In this document: one piece after another, positions 15,827 through 24,878 of the stretch
Numbering within the stretch: position 1 is the first letter of the stretch
How the letters are laid out: every line of letters begins with the position of its first letter
Assembly: GCF_009600885.1 (NCBI RefSeq)
Contig: NZ_VCLA01000120.1
Coordinates: 1 to 42,515 of the forward strand
DNA length: 42,515 bases
Origin: Streptomyces jumonjinensis
GTDB taxonomy: Bacteria; Actinomycetota; Actinomycetes; Streptomycetales; Streptomycetaceae
Direction of reading: 5' to 3'
Notes under the pieces: generated by a model
What the model was told of the DNA's origin: nothing
What the model saw: only the letters and a program-made list of their open reading frames with translations
Database searches by the model: none
Position numbers and translations under genes: made by a program

Positions 15827-16693
15827 ATGTCAGACGCGGGCGAGGAACGGCGTCCCGAGCTTCCCATCGAGCTCGACGGGACGGCCTTTCTCTTCAACAC
15901 CCTCAGGCAACAGGTCAAGCTGCTCCGCACCAAGTGCGGAATGAGCCAGAAGGCGCTGGGCGAGGCCGTCAACAACAGTGAAGATCTCATCTCCTCGATC
16001 GAGCGAGGCGTACGGGCGACACAACCGGACTTTCTGGAGCGGGTCGACGACGCCCTCGACGCCGGCGGAATCCTCAAGGTCGCCATGGACGACGTCGAGA
16101 AGGCCCTCGCCCAGGCCCGTAAGCGGCATCCGGACTGGTTCCGGGCGTTCGCCGATGCGGAGGCCACCGCCGTAGCGCTGCACGACTACGGCGTTCACTC
16201 CGTGCCGGGGCTGCTCCAGACCGAGGAGTACGCGCGGGCCCTCTTCACCAACTGGCGGCCCCTGCTGAGCGAGGAGATCATCGAAAAGCGGGTCGCCGAT
16301 CGCATGGCCCGACAGGAGATTCTGGAGAAATGGCCCGCCCGCACCTTCACTTTTCTGCTGGAGGAGGCCCTGCTCCACCGGCCCATCGGGGGGCCCGAGG
16401 TGTACAAGCAGCAGCTGCGGAGGCTGTTGGAGGTCGGGCAACTGCGCAACGTCGTGCTTCAGGTGGTGCCCATCAGCTGTGCGGACCACGCCTGCCTGGA
16501 CGGCGCGTTCACACTGCTGACTCCCAAGGGGCGGCGGCAGGTGGCCTATCTCGAAGCCCACGGTTACCCCAAACTGATCACCGAGCAGGAAGAGGTCCGC
16601 ATCTTCAGTGAGCGCTATGGGATTATGCGATCGCGGGCCCTGAGGCCCGCCCAATCCTTGTCCCTGATTAAGAAGTTGCTGGGAGAACAATGA
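15827..16693 (+). CDS. XRE-family regulator with DUF5753 domain (WhiJ-like)
   Basis: The 288-aa protein starts MSDAGEERRPELPIELDG. A Cro/C1-type helix-turn-helix (MSQKALGEAVNNSEDLISSI, about residues 42-62) is followed by a C-terminal DUF5753 domain with VPGLLQTEEYARALF and a TFLLEEALLHRPIGG segment. These regulators form expanded Streptomyces families with a DUF397 partner and often a small ATPase; the founding members affect development and antibiotic production. The DUF397 gene overlaps its end by ATGA, and the ATPase is divergent, so the whole three-part module is present. ATG 15827 is chosen because the longer frame upstream lacks homologous features. The signal it senses is unknown. Confidence 0.92.
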   Translation: MSDAGEERRPELPIELDGTAFLFNTLRQQVKLLRTKCGMSQKALGEAVNNSEDLISSIERGVRATQPDFLERVDDALDAGGILKVAMDDVEKALAQARKRHPDWFRAFADAEATAVALHDYGVHSVPGLLQTEEYARALFTNWRPLLSEEIIEKRVADRMARQEILEKWPARTFTFLLEEALLHRPIGGPEVYKQQLRRLLEVGQLRNVVLQVVPISCADHACLDGAFTLLTPKGRRQVAYLEAHGYPKLITEQEEVRIFSERYGIMRSRALRPAQSLSLIKKLLGEQ

Positions 16694-16938
16694 ACAGCCT
16701 TCACTGGTTCAAGAGCAGTTACAGCGACGGTGAGGGCGGCGAATGCCTTGAAGTCGCCCTCTCCTGGCGTACGTCCAGTTACAGCAGCGGCGCGGGCGGC
16801 AACTGCGTCCAGGTCGCCTCCTGCGCCACCACCGTCCACGTACGCGACTCCAAGCAGCCCGACGACGGCCGGCTCGACCTCCCCGCCGCCGCCTGGGCCG
16901 CCTTCCTCCCCTACGCCCGTACCCACACCCCCCGCTGA
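16690..16938 (+). CDS. DUF397 domain protein with a duplicated N-terminal motif
   Basis: The 82-aa protein is typical of the DUF397 partners of XRE/DUF5753 regulators. It is translationally coupled to the regulator by a four-base ATGA overlap. The family hallmark W(K/R)SSYS..GGxC(V/L)(E/Q)VA appears twice, first as WFKSSYSDGEGGECLEVA and again as WRTSSYSSGAGGNCVQVA. It then ends normally with VHVRDSKQPDDGRL and an aromatic AAWAAFLPYAR. The doubling is an internal partial duplication. The likely role is to bind and modulate the upstream regulator. Confidence 0.9.
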   Translation: MNSLHWFKSSYSDGEGGECLEVALSWRTSSYSSGAGGNCVQVASCATTVHVRDSKQPDDGRLDLPAAAWAAFLPYARTHTPR

Positions 16939-16949
16939 CCAGCGGCACC

Positions 16950-16989
16950 CCGCGCCGACGCCTATCACCGGGTGTCGGCGCGGTCTTTT
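16950..16989 (+). terminator. Rho-independent terminator after DUF397 gene
   Basis: A perfect 10-bp stem CCGCGCCGAC (16950-16959) and GTCGGCGCGG (16974-16983) with a 14-base loop is followed by TCTTTT. It starts 12 bases after the stop and is the clearest intrinsic terminator in the window. Confidence 0.85.
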
Positions 16990-17073
16990 CGCACAGCCGT
17001 ACAACCCTCACCCCCTGCGAGCGGTCTTGCCATTGCCGTTGAGGCGCCACCGTGCCGCCCGCAGGAGGTTCCC

Positions 17074-18456
17074 TTGTCCATACGCACTCACAACCGTCTC
17101 GCCATCGCGACAGCCACCGCCACCGCCCTGACCTGCGGTCTGCTCTCCCTCACCGCCGCCGGTACGGCCACCGCCGCCGCGCCCGTCAAGTACGTCCAGT
17201 ACGCCGACGACTACAACGGCGACGGCTTCCGCGACTACGTGGTGTCCCAGACCCCCGGCTTCCTCGTGACCTACGGCGTCAGCGGCGGGCCAGGCACCAA
17301 GAAGACTCGTATCGACCAGAACAGCCCCGGCATCCCCGGAAGCGTCGGGGAAGAGCCCGAGCAGTTCGGCCAGTCGCTGGCCAGCGCCGACTTCAACCAG
17401 GACGGCTACGGCGATCTCGCCGTGGGCGACTCCAGCGAGACGGTCGGCGGGCGGGCGAACCAGGGCGCGGTCACCATCGTCTGGGGGTCGAAGTCCGGGC
17501 TCGGGTCCAAGGCGACCCGGCTCCCGCTGAAGGACCCCAAGGAGGGGCAGGGCTTCGGGCTGTCCCTCGCCGCCGGGGACTTCAACGGCGACAAGAAGCC
17601 CGATCTCGCCGTCGGCGACCGGGACTCGGTCCACGTCTACCGGGGCGGTTTCTCCTCGAAGACCGGCTCCACCGGGGCCGTCACCCGGCACCGGCCCGGC
17701 GCGGACGGGGGCGACCGTACCGTCCCCGTCCATCTCGTCGCCGGGAACGTCACCAAGGACAAGACCACCGATCTGTACGCCCTCGGTCTGAGCTTCACGG
17801 GGCAGAAGTCCTCCAACGTCGCCTGGTTCCTGAAGGGCGGCTCCAAGGTCGCCTCCGGGAAGGTCGTCACGTACACCGGTCCCGAGCACAACTACGGGCC
17901 TCGGGGCGTCATCGCGGACTTCGACAAGAACGGCTACGGCGACCTCGCGATCAACGACGGCGGGTACAACCGGGGCGAGGGCGCCGTCGTCGTGCTACGC
18001 GGCGGGGCGAGCGGGCCGAGCACCTCGTACCGCGTCACCCAGAACACCGCAGGGGTCGCCACCACCGCGACCTCGGGAGACGGCTTCGGCACCACGGTCT
18101 CCGCCGGTGACACCGACCGCGACGGCTATCCGGACCTCGCCGCGAGCGCGCCCGGGGAGAAGGTCAGCGGGAAGAAGTACGCCGGGGGCGTGCACATCCT
18201 GCGCGGCGGCGAGAAGGGGCTGACCGGGGCCGGGTCGAAGTGGTTCACCCGCGACACCGCCGGGGTGCCCGGCAAGGCCAGTGCGTGGGGCTCTTTCGGC
18301 CAGTTCACGCGGCTGCGCGACATCGACAGCGACCGCGACGCCGACCTCGTCGTCTCCGGGACCGACAGCACGAGCCTGCTGCTGCCCGGCGGCAAGAACG
18401 GCATCGGCACCAAGGGCGCCCGGGACATCGCGGTGACCGCGATGTGGCCCCAGTAA
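17074..18456 (+). CDS. Secreted FG-GAP/VCBS beta-propeller protein 1
   Basis: The 460-aa exported protein starts at a TTG five bases after AGGAGG; frames open further upstream are not homologous to the paralogues. The signal peptide ends around GTATAAAP. The mature protein has seven repeats of integrin-like FG-GAP type. Six carry Dx(D/N)xDGxxD-type calcium loops (DYNGDGFRD, DFNQDGYGD, DFNGDKKPD, DFDKNGYGD, DTDRDGYPD, DIDSDRDAD). The fourth is degenerate (NVTKDKTTDLYALG). This predicts a seven-bladed, calcium-bound propeller outside the cell, probably for binding proteins or surfaces. The signal peptide differs from those of the next paralogues, and the last calcium loop is the least regular. 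Confidence 0.88.
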   Translation: MSIRTHNRLAIATATATALTCGLLSLTAAGTATAAAPVKYVQYADDYNGDGFRDYVVSQTPGFLVTYGVSGGPGTKKTRIDQNSPGIPGSVGEEPEQFGQSLASADFNQDGYGDLAVGDSSETVGGRANQGAVTIVWGSKSGLGSKATRLPLKDPKEGQGFGLSLAAGDFNGDKKPDLAVGDRDSVHVYRGGFSSKTGSTGAVTRHRPGADGGDRTVPVHLVAGNVTKDKTTDLYALGLSFTGQKSSNVAWFLKGGSKVASGKVVTYTGPEHNYGPRGVIADFDKNGYGDLAINDGGYNRGEGAVVVLRGGASGPSTSYRVTQNTAGVATTATSGDGFGTTVSAGDTDRDGYPDLAASAPGEKVSGKKYAGGVHILRGGEKGLTGAGSKWFTRDTAGVPGKASAWGSFGQFTRLRDIDSDRDADLVVSGTDSTSLLLPGGKNGIGTKGARDIAVTAMWPQ

Positions 18457-18494
18457 GCGCCGCATTCGGTAAGCACCGTATTCGGTAAGCGCCG
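18453..18494. repeat. Three direct 16-bp repeats at the end of propeller gene 1
   Basis: GTAAGCGCCGCATTCG (18453-18468) is followed directly by GTAAGCACCGTATTCG (18469-18484) and a partial third copy GTAAGCGCCGA. The first unit contains the TAA stop of the upstream gene, so slippage would not alter the protein. Confidence 0.7.
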
Positions 18495-18515
18495 ACTTCC
18501 ATCCGAACCGCAGCC

Positions 18516-18545
18516 ATCGCCGGGGCAACAGACCGCCCCGGCGAT
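18516..18545 (+). terminator. Hairpin between propeller genes 1 and 2
   Basis: A perfect 11-bp inverted repeat ATCGCCGGGGC (18516-18526) and GCCCCGGCGAT (18535-18545) has an 8-base loop. A short T run (CCCTTTTTCAGG) follows a few bases later. It probably terminates or attenuates transcription between the two paralogues. Confidence 0.65.
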
Positions 18546-18576
18546 CGCCGCCATACCCTTTTTCAGGAGCACCGCT

Positions 18577-19956
18577 TTGCGCACCACCCTCCGTACCGCC
18601 CTCGCGACGGCCGTCGCCGTCTCCCTCACCGGAGGGCTCCTCGGCCTGACGACGGGGGCGGCGACCGCCGCCGCACCGGCGAAGGCGGCCAAGCCCGCCA
18701 AGTACGCCACCGACTTCAACGGCGACGGACACCCCGACTACGTCCGCGAGAACACCATCAAGCAGGTGACGGTGACCTACGGAACCGCGAAGGGTCCCGG
18801 CACCAAGACGTTCACGTTCGACCAGGACAGCCCCGGCATACCCGGCGTACGTCATCACGACACAGAGGGCTTCGGCGCGACTCTCGCGAGCGCCGACCTC
18901 AACGGCGACGGATACGCCGACCTCGTCGTCAGCGACCCCTGGGAGCGGATCGGCACGACGGATACGGAACAGGGCATGGTCATCATCGTCTGGGGCTCGG
19001 AGACCGGACTCGGATCCAAGGCCACCGTGGTCGACGCCCCGCCGCCCACCAGGAACCAGAACTTCGGCATCGGCCTCGCGACCGGCGACTTCAGCGGCGA
19101 CGGAAAGCCCGATCTCGCCATCACCGACAACCGGTCCGTCTACATCCACCGGGGCGGCTTCACCCCCTCCGGCAGCACCGGAGAAGTCAGCACGTTCACC
19201 CCGCCGGCCGACAGTCATTTCGAGCCCGGCGGACTCGCCGCCGGACGGGTCACCAAGGACAAATCCACCGATCTGTACGCCATCGGCGTCGTCGACCTCG
19301 GCAGCAGCGGCATCCAGCGCAACTGGTTCTTCAAAGGCGGCTCCACCATCAAGCCGGACAAGCTCAGGACGGCCGCCAAGCCCACCAAGGATTTCGAGAC
19401 GGGCGGCGGGGTCATCGCCGACTTCGACAAGGACGGCTACGGGGACCTCGTAGTCGGCGACCCTGACAAGAAGTACGCGGGAGGCATCCGCGTACAGCGG
19501 GGCGGTAAGAACGGGCCCACCACCTCCTACCGCCTCAACCAGGACACTCCTGGGGTCGCCACGACCGCCGAGCCCCACGAGGGTTTCGGCCACTCGTTCT
19601 CGGCGGGCGACACCAACCGCGACGGCTACCCGGATCTCGCGGTCGGCACCAACGAGCGGATCGACAACCGCCAGGTGGGCGGAGCGCATGTCCTGCGCGG
19701 CGGGAAGAAGGGGCTGACCGGGACCGGATCACAGTGGTTCACCCGTGACACCCCGGGCATCCCCGGCAAGACCCTTATGTACGAGAATTTCGGCACCTGG
19801 CTGAAGCTGCACGACTTCGACCGGGACGGCGACGCCGATCTCCTCCTGAACGGTGCCAGAAAGTCCGGCCAGGCCAGCACCCTGCTCAACGGTGGTTCAC
19901 AGGGCATCACCACGAAGGGGATCCGCGAGGTCCCCACGCCCTGGGACTTCCTGTAG
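18577..19956 (+). CDS. Secreted FG-GAP/VCBS beta-propeller protein 2
   Basis: The 459-aa protein starts at TTG, seven bases after CAGGAG. Its signal peptide LATAVAVSLTGGLLGLTTGA is shared almost residue for residue with propellers 3, 4, 6 and 7. Calcium loops are DFNGDGHPD, DLNGDGYAD, DFSGDGKPD, DFDKDGYGD, DTNRDGYPD and DFDRDGDAD. Blade four has the loop-less VTKDKSTDLYAIG. Conserved inter-blade signatures are IIVWGSETGLGSKAT, NWFFKGGSTIKP and GGAHVLRGGKKGLTG followed by WFTRDTPGIPGK. It is exported and has no wall anchor, so it is probably free or loosely associated with the envelope. The ligand is unknown. Confidence 0.88.
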   Translation: MRTTLRTALATAVAVSLTGGLLGLTTGAATAAAPAKAAKPAKYATDFNGDGHPDYVRENTIKQVTVTYGTAKGPGTKTFTFDQDSPGIPGVRHHDTEGFGATLASADLNGDGYADLVVSDPWERIGTTDTEQGMVIIVWGSETGLGSKATVVDAPPPTRNQNFGIGLATGDFSGDGKPDLAITDNRSVYIHRGGFTPSGSTGEVSTFTPPADSHFEPGGLAAGRVTKDKSTDLYAIGVVDLGSSGIQRNWFFKGGSTIKPDKLRTAAKPTKDFETGGGVIADFDKDGYGDLVVGDPDKKYAGGIRVQRGGKNGPTTSYRLNQDTPGVATTAEPHEGFGHSFSAGDTNRDGYPDLAVGTNERIDNRQVGGAHVLRGGKKGLTGTGSQWFTRDTPGIPGKTLMYENFGTWLKLHDFDRDGDADLLLNGARKSGQASTLLNGGSQGITTKGIREVPTPWDFL

Positions 19957-20021
19957 TGAGCGTCAGCGGCAGCAGCGCGAGCCCCGGCGCCGCCCACCCC
20001 ACCCCGTACAGGAGGAGCACC

Positions 20022-21410
20022 GTGCGCACCAGCATCAGCATCCGTACCGCCCTCGCGACGGCCGTCACCATTTCCCTCACCGGAGGACTCCTCGGCCTGA
20101 CGACGGGGACAGTGACCGCCGCCGTACCGGCGAAGCCCGCCCAGGCGTACGACTTCAACGGCGACGGGAACCGCGACTACGCCGCCAGCGCCGGCCACTG
20201 GGTGGACGTGACCTACGGGACCAGGAGCGGGCCCGGCACCAGGACGTTCAGGTTCGATCAGACCAGCCCCGGCATCCCCGGCGACGGGCCCGCTCTCGAA
20301 GAGGACGCGTTCGGCAGGACCATGGCGAGCGCCGACTTCAACGGCGACGGGTACGCCGACCTCGCCGTCTCCGACCCGGAGGAGACGATCGTCGATGAAG
20401 CCGATTTGGACGGCATGGTCATCATCGTCTGGGGGTCGAAGTCCGGGCTCGGCTCCAAGGCGAGCACGATCGAGTCCACCACGCCTTACCTCCGGAACCA
20501 GAGCTTCGGCGTGGATCTCGCCACCGGGGACTTCAACGGCGACGGCAGACCTGACCTGGCCATCTCCGACCGGACGTCCGTCCATATCCACCGGGGCGGT
20601 TTCACCCCTGCCAACACCACCGGCAGGGTCGACAGCTTCACTACGCCGGAAGACGTCCGGTTCCCCTTCCCGATGCTCGCCGCCGGGAACGTCACCAAGG
20701 ACAAGATCACCGATCTGTACGCCATCGGCGAGAGCTACATAAGCAATCGCCCCACCCTGGCCGTCTGGTTCCTGAAGGGCGGCTCCACCATCAAGCCGGC
20801 CAAGCCCAAGTTGTACCCCAGAAGCAAGACGGACTACTTCACGACCGACGCGGTCGTCGCGGACTTCGACAAGGACGGCTACGGCGACCTCGTCTACAAC
20901 GACAAGTTGTACAAGGAACTCGCCGGGGCCGTCCATGTCCTGCGCGGCGGCAAGAACGGGCCGACCACCTCGCGCCGGATCACCCAGGACACCCCCGGGG
21001 TCGCCACCACCGCCACCGCCTACGACTACTTCGGCGGCTCCCTCTCGGCGGGCGACACCAACCGCGACGGCTACGCGGACCTCGCCATCGGTACCCACGA
21101 GCCGCTGGGGACACTCCGTAGGGCGGGCGGCGCACATGTCCTGTACGGCGGGAAGAAGGGGCTCACCGGCAGCGGATCGGAGTGGTTCACCCGCGACACC
21201 AAGGGCATCCCCGGCAAAGCCAAGGAAGGTGCCTTGTTCGGCGGCAACACCCGGCTCGACGACTTCGACCGCGACGGCGACGCCGATCTGCTGCTGTCCG
21301 GCGACTCCGTGAAGGACAGGCGCGGCGGCACCCTGCTCAACGGCGGCCGGAGCGGCATCACCACGGCCAAGCTCCGCGAGGTGCCCCTCCGCGCCACGTA
21401 CGAGCAGTAG
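20022..21410 (+). CDS. Secreted FG-GAP/VCBS beta-propeller protein 3
   Basis: The 462-aa product starts at a GTG five bases after AGGAGGAG. The longer frame from 19956 overlaps the previous gene and lacks the conserved signal peptide start. The signal peptide and seven-blade plan match propeller 2. Loops are DFNGDGNRD, DFNGDGYAD, DFNGDGRPD, a degenerate VTKDKITDLYAIG, DFDKDGYGD, DTNRDGYAD and DFDRDGDAD. The stretch before the first loop is short (VPAKPAQAYDFNGDG). The 65-base gap to the previous gene has no obvious hairpin, so it could be co-transcribed with gene 2. Its role is presumably extracellular binding. Confidence 0.88.
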   Translation: MRTSISIRTALATAVTISLTGGLLGLTTGTVTAAVPAKPAQAYDFNGDGNRDYAASAGHWVDVTYGTRSGPGTRTFRFDQTSPGIPGDGPALEEDAFGRTMASADFNGDGYADLAVSDPEETIVDEADLDGMVIIVWGSKSGLGSKASTIESTTPYLRNQSFGVDLATGDFNGDGRPDLAISDRTSVHIHRGGFTPANTTGRVDSFTTPEDVRFPFPMLAAGNVTKDKITDLYAIGESYISNRPTLAVWFLKGGSTIKPAKPKLYPRSKTDYFTTDAVVADFDKDGYGDLVYNDKLYKELAGAVHVLRGGKNGPTTSRRITQDTPGVATTATAYDYFGGSLSAGDTNRDGYADLAIGTHEPLGTLRRAGGAHVLYGGKKGLTGSGSEWFTRDTKGIPGKAKEGALFGGNTRLDDFDRDGDADLLLSGDSVKDRRGGTLLNGGRSGITTAKLREVPLRATYEQ

Positions 21411-21447
21411 GCGGCACCGCCCAACCACTCATAGAAGGAGCGCCACT

Positions 21448-22839
21448 TTGCGCACCAGCATCCGTACCGCCCTCGCGACGGCCGTCACCGTCTCCCTCGC
21501 CGGAGGGCTCCTCGGTCTGACGACGGGAAGCGTGAGCGCTGCCCCGGCCAAGCCCGCAAAGGCCGCCAAGCACCCAGACGACTACAACGGCGACGGCTAC
21601 CGCGACTACGCGATCAAGACCGACGACAACTCGGTGACCGTGACCTACGGGACCAAGAGCGGACCCGGCACCAAGACGTTCAGGTTCAACCAGGACAGCC
21701 CCGGCATCCCCGGCGAGCACGACGGCGACGACGACGAGGTCTTCGGCGACGATCTCGCGAGCGCCGACTTCAACGGCGACGGATACGCCGACCTCGCCGT
21801 CTCCGACGAGGAGGAGCTGGTGCACCAGCAGGACCCCGACCGGGGGCTCGTCGTCATCGTCTGGGGGTCGAAGTCCGGGCTCGGGTCCCAGGCGACCGAG
21901 CTCCCCGCCGCGGCGGAGAAGCGGGTGCGGTTCGGCGGGAACCTCGCCGCCGGGGACTTCGACGGCGACGGAAAGCCGGATCTCGCCCTCACCGACGACC
22001 GGTTCCTGCACATCTACCGGGGCGGCTTCACCCCCGCCGGAGGCACCGGCGGGATCACTACGCACACCAGCGGGGGGATGAGCTCGTTCTACACCCTCGT
22101 CGCCGGAGAAGTCACCAAGGACAAGGCCACCGATCTGTACGCCATCGGCGACAGCTGGGCGGACGGCAAGCGCAACTCCAGCACCTGGTTCCTCAAGGGC
22201 GGCGCTGCCATCGAGCCCGGCACGCCCGTGCCCTACCGCACCAACACCTATGTGGGCTACGGCTCCAGCGGAGTCGTCGCGGACTTCGACAAGGACGGCT
22301 ACGGCGACCTCGCGTTCAGCGACTACGCGTACCGGAATTACTCCGGGTCCGTCCTCGTACTGCGCGGCGGGGAGAACGGGCCGGCCGACTCGCGCCGGAT
22401 CACCCAGGACACCGCCGGGATAGCCACCGTCGCGGACCCCAGAGACCGGTTCGGCACACAGCTCTCGGCGGGCGACACCGACCGCGACGGCTACCCGGAC
22501 CTCGCCGTCGGCACCGAGGAGGCCGTCGGGGAGGCCCTCGGGGAGGAGCGGGCGGGCGGAGCGCATGTGCTGCACGGCGGGAAGAAGGGGCTGACCGGCG
22601 CCGGGTCGAAGTGGTTCACCCGTGAGACCAAGGGATTCCCCGGCAAGGCCCGGGCGTACGCAAAGTTCGGCTCCGAGGTCCGGCTGCGCGACACCGACCG
22701 CGACGGATACGCCGATCTGCTGATGTCCGGCGACAGCAAGCGCGGCACGTACGACGGAATCCTGCTCGGCGGCGGCAAGGGCGGGGTCACCGTCAAGCAG
22801 CTCCGCAAGGTGAACCTCACCGCCACCTTCCCGCAGTAG
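21448..22839 (+). CDS. Secreted FG-GAP/VCBS beta-propeller protein 4
   Basis: The 463-aa protein starts at TTG after GAAGGAG, only 37 bases from the previous gene, which suggests co-transcription. Its signal peptide is of the shared type, ending TTGSVSAAPAK. Loops are DYNGDGYRD, DFNGDGYAD, DFDGDGKPD, degenerate VTKDKATDLYAIG, DFDKDGYGD, DTDRDGYPD and DTDRDGYAD. An acidic insertion (HDGDDDEVF) lies between the first two blades, and a longer linker EAVGEALGEERAGG precedes the sixth-blade strand. It is otherwise closely aligned with propellers 2 and 3. The function is unknown. Confidence 0.88.
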   Translation: MRTSIRTALATAVTVSLAGGLLGLTTGSVSAAPAKPAKAAKHPDDYNGDGYRDYAIKTDDNSVTVTYGTKSGPGTKTFRFNQDSPGIPGEHDGDDDEVFGDDLASADFNGDGYADLAVSDEEELVHQQDPDRGLVVIVWGSKSGLGSQATELPAAAEKRVRFGGNLAAGDFDGDGKPDLALTDDRFLHIYRGGFTPAGGTGGITTHTSGGMSSFYTLVAGEVTKDKATDLYAIGDSWADGKRNSSTWFLKGGAAIEPGTPVPYRTNTYVGYGSSGVVADFDKDGYGDLAFSDYAYRNYSGSVLVLRGGENGPADSRRITQDTAGIATVADPRDRFGTQLSAGDTDRDGYPDLAVGTEEAVGEALGEERAGGAHVLHGGKKGLTGAGSKWFTRETKGFPGKARAYAKFGSEVRLRDTDRDGYADLLMSGDSKRGTYDGILLGGGKGGVTVKQLRKVNLTATFPQ

Positions 22840-22935
22840 GACTCAAATGCCCTGATGGTGAAGCGACGTGGGTGAATCCAACTGGCTGGCGAGCACAACC
22901 TTCTCCGGGACTCACGGGTCATGGGGATATCCGGT

Positions 22936-22969
22936 GGGGGGAGAACCGGGCCGTTCCGGTCCTCCCCCC
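22936..22969 (+). terminator. Hairpin before propeller gene 5
   Basis: GGGGGGAG (22936-22943) pairs with CTCCCCCC (22962-22969), with additional ACCG/CGGT pairing inside the loop. It lies 97 bases after the stop of propeller 4 and 28 bases before the start of propeller 5, so it may end the first transcript or act in the leader of the next. Confidence 0.5.
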
Positions 22970-22996
22970 GCTCTGTTCACCCAGATGAGGTAGCTC

Positions 22997-24541
22997 ATGA
23001 ATGCACCGACCCGGACCCCGGCGCCGACCCGGACTCCGATCCCGACCCCGGCCCGCGGCCTCCGTCCGGCCGCCGTCGTCGCCATCGCCGTCGCCGTCGC
23101 CGGCGCGCTGACCGCGCCCCTGGCCTTCGCGGCCCCCGGAGAGACCGTCCCCACCCGGGCCGTGGCCCAGCAGTCCGACCACAGGACCTCGCTGTCCGAC
23201 GACTTCAACGGCGACGGATACCGCGATGTGGTCACCTCCACCCGGCGCGCGACCGTGAGCGGGAAGCGGGAGGCGGGGCATGTGACCGTCCTCTACGGCG
23301 CCAAGTCGAAGTTCCTCGGCACCAAGCGGCAGTTCCTCCACCAGGACATAGCCGGGGTGCCCGACACGGCCGAGGAGGTGGACCACTTCGGCGAGGCGAC
23401 CACCACGGAGGACCTGGACCGGGACGGCTACGCGGATCTGATCGTCGGCACCCCGCGCGAGGAGCCGGCCGGGACGGAGAACACGGCCGACCACGGCTCT
23501 CTGTCGATCTTCTGGGGCGGGAAGAAGGGCCTTTCGCCCAAGGCGTCCGTGATCAGCGGCCAGAGCCGGTCCGCGCTCCTCGGGGCCCATCTCGCCGCCG
23601 GGGACTTCAACGGCGACCAGGTCGCGGACCTCGTGACCGTGGACGGCGGGAACCTCCGTACGTACTTCGGTCCGTTCACCCGCGACGGCTCGCCCGCCGG
23701 GACGGCCGTCGACACGGACCACTCCCCCGACGACACCCGGGATCTCGCCGTCGGCGACTACAACGGCGACGGGGTCGACGACGTCGTCGCGGCGCAGAGC
23801 CTCCCGGACGCGTGGTACGACCGCACCCTGCGGGTCTGGCAGGGTGCGAGGGACAAGGGCCTGGTCGCGGGCGGGGCGCTGAAGAAGGTGCCCGACGCCG
23901 ACACGGTCGACCTCGGGGACGTCAACGGGGACGGTTTCGACGACATCGTCTACGGACGGCAGGGCGGCGACGACAGCGATGTCGTCACCCCGAAGGCCAA
24001 GGGCGGCCTCTTCGTCTACGTCCCGGGCTCCAGGAAGGGTCCGGCGACGTCCAAGGCCAAGGTCTACAACCAGGACAGCGCCGGGGTGCCGGGCAAAGCC
24101 GTCTGGGGCGACGGCTTCGGCGAGCACATCGCGGTCGGCGACGTCGACGGCGACAGCTTCGCGGACATCGCGGTCGGCGCTCCGGGCGAGGACTACGACC
24201 GCCGGAAGGACGCGGGGGCGGTGGTCGTCCTGCGCGGGTACAAGGGCGGCATCTCCACCTCCGGGGGGAAGGTCTTCACCCCGGAGGTCCGGGAGGTGCC
24301 GGGAGTGGCCCAGAGCAAGGACGCCTTCGGGGCGCCCGGCCATCTGGTCGACTTCAACGACGACGGCCGGGCGGACCTGGTCACCAGCGCCACCGAGAAG
24401 GACAAGGGGAAGGGCGCGGTCTGGGCCTTCAAGGGGAGTGCGTCCGGCATCACCCCGAACGGGTCGATGTATGTCACCCCCGAGGTGCTGGGGATCCCCG
24501 AGGCGGCGAAGGGGTACTTCGGTCTGAGGTTCAACAACTGA
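22997..24541 (+). CDS. Divergent secreted FG-GAP beta-propeller protein 5
   Basis: The 514-aa protein starts at ATG with MNAPTRTPAPTRTPIPTPA, a Pro/Thr repeat, before an unrelated signal peptide ending in APLAFAAPG. It has seven well-formed calcium loops: DFNGDGYRD, DLDRDGYAD, DFNGDQVAD, DYNGDGVDD, DVNGDGFDD, DVDGDSFAD and DFNDDGRAD. The fourth blade, degenerate in all six neighbours, is therefore intact here. Conserved segments of the other paralogues such as GGAHVLRGGKKGLTG are absent, though YNQDSAGVPGKAVW echoes them. It looks like a separate and perhaps older lineage lying inside the array. It is predicted to be an extracellular calcium-bound propeller; the ligand is unknown. Confidence 0.87.
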   Translation: MNAPTRTPAPTRTPIPTPARGLRPAAVVAIAVAVAGALTAPLAFAAPGETVPTRAVAQQSDHRTSLSDDFNGDGYRDVVTSTRRATVSGKREAGHVTVLYGAKSKFLGTKRQFLHQDIAGVPDTAEEVDHFGEATTTEDLDRDGYADLIVGTPREEPAGTENTADHGSLSIFWGGKKGLSPKASVISGQSRSALLGAHLAAGDFNGDQVADLVTVDGGNLRTYFGPFTRDGSPAGTAVDTDHSPDDTRDLAVGDYNGDGVDDVVAAQSLPDAWYDRTLRVWQGARDKGLVAGGALKKVPDADTVDLGDVNGDGFDDIVYGRQGGDDSDVVTPKAKGGLFVYVPGSRKGPATSKAKVYNQDSAGVPGKAVWGDGFGEHIAVGDVDGDSFADIAVGAPGEDYDRRKDAGAVVVLRGYKGGISTSGGKVFTPEVREVPGVAQSKDAFGAPGHLVDFNDDGRADLVTSATEKDKGKGAVWAFKGSASGITPNGSMYVTPEVLGIPEAAKGYFGLRFNN

Positions 24542-24878
24542 CGCTGGCACTGGCACTGGCACTGACGCGGAAGACTCTGACCTTCCGTACGGAGCGCTGG
24601 AGGTGCTTGAGGTGTTGAGGCGCTTACAGCGCCTGTGAGGCGCTGTGCCGCCCGTCCACTCCCGGCGGGCGGCACAGGCCCGTACCCGTACCCGTTCCCG
24701 TACAGCCAGGAGCTCCCCGGCGGTCAAGCCCTCATATTTCCGCGTGATGACCGAACTTGCGCTCTTTGTACAACTGTTGCCCCCTCGGACGGGTCACTTC
24801 AGTGCCACCGTCTCCGGGCGGGCGGCGCCGACCTCACCGCCGGGCCTCGCACGGCCCCGCACCAACGGGAGAACCCGC
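24542..24878. other. 337-base gap with hairpins between propellers 5 and 6
   Basis: No gene is convincing here. Directly after the stop, CACTGG is repeated several times (24544-24565). Two hairpins follow: AGGCGC/GCGCCT around 24618-24634, and the strong GTGCCGCCCG/CGGGCGGCAC at 24645-24675. The remaining 200 bases up to the next ATG probably hold the promoter of propeller 6, but I see no reliable -35/-10 pair. Confidence 0.5.
24645..24675 (+). terminator. Hairpin terminator after propeller gene 5
   Basis: GTGCCGCCCG (24645-24654) and CGGGCGGCAC (24666-24675) form a perfect 10-bp GC-rich stem with an 11-base loop, about 100 bases after the stop. It has no T run. Confidence 0.6.
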
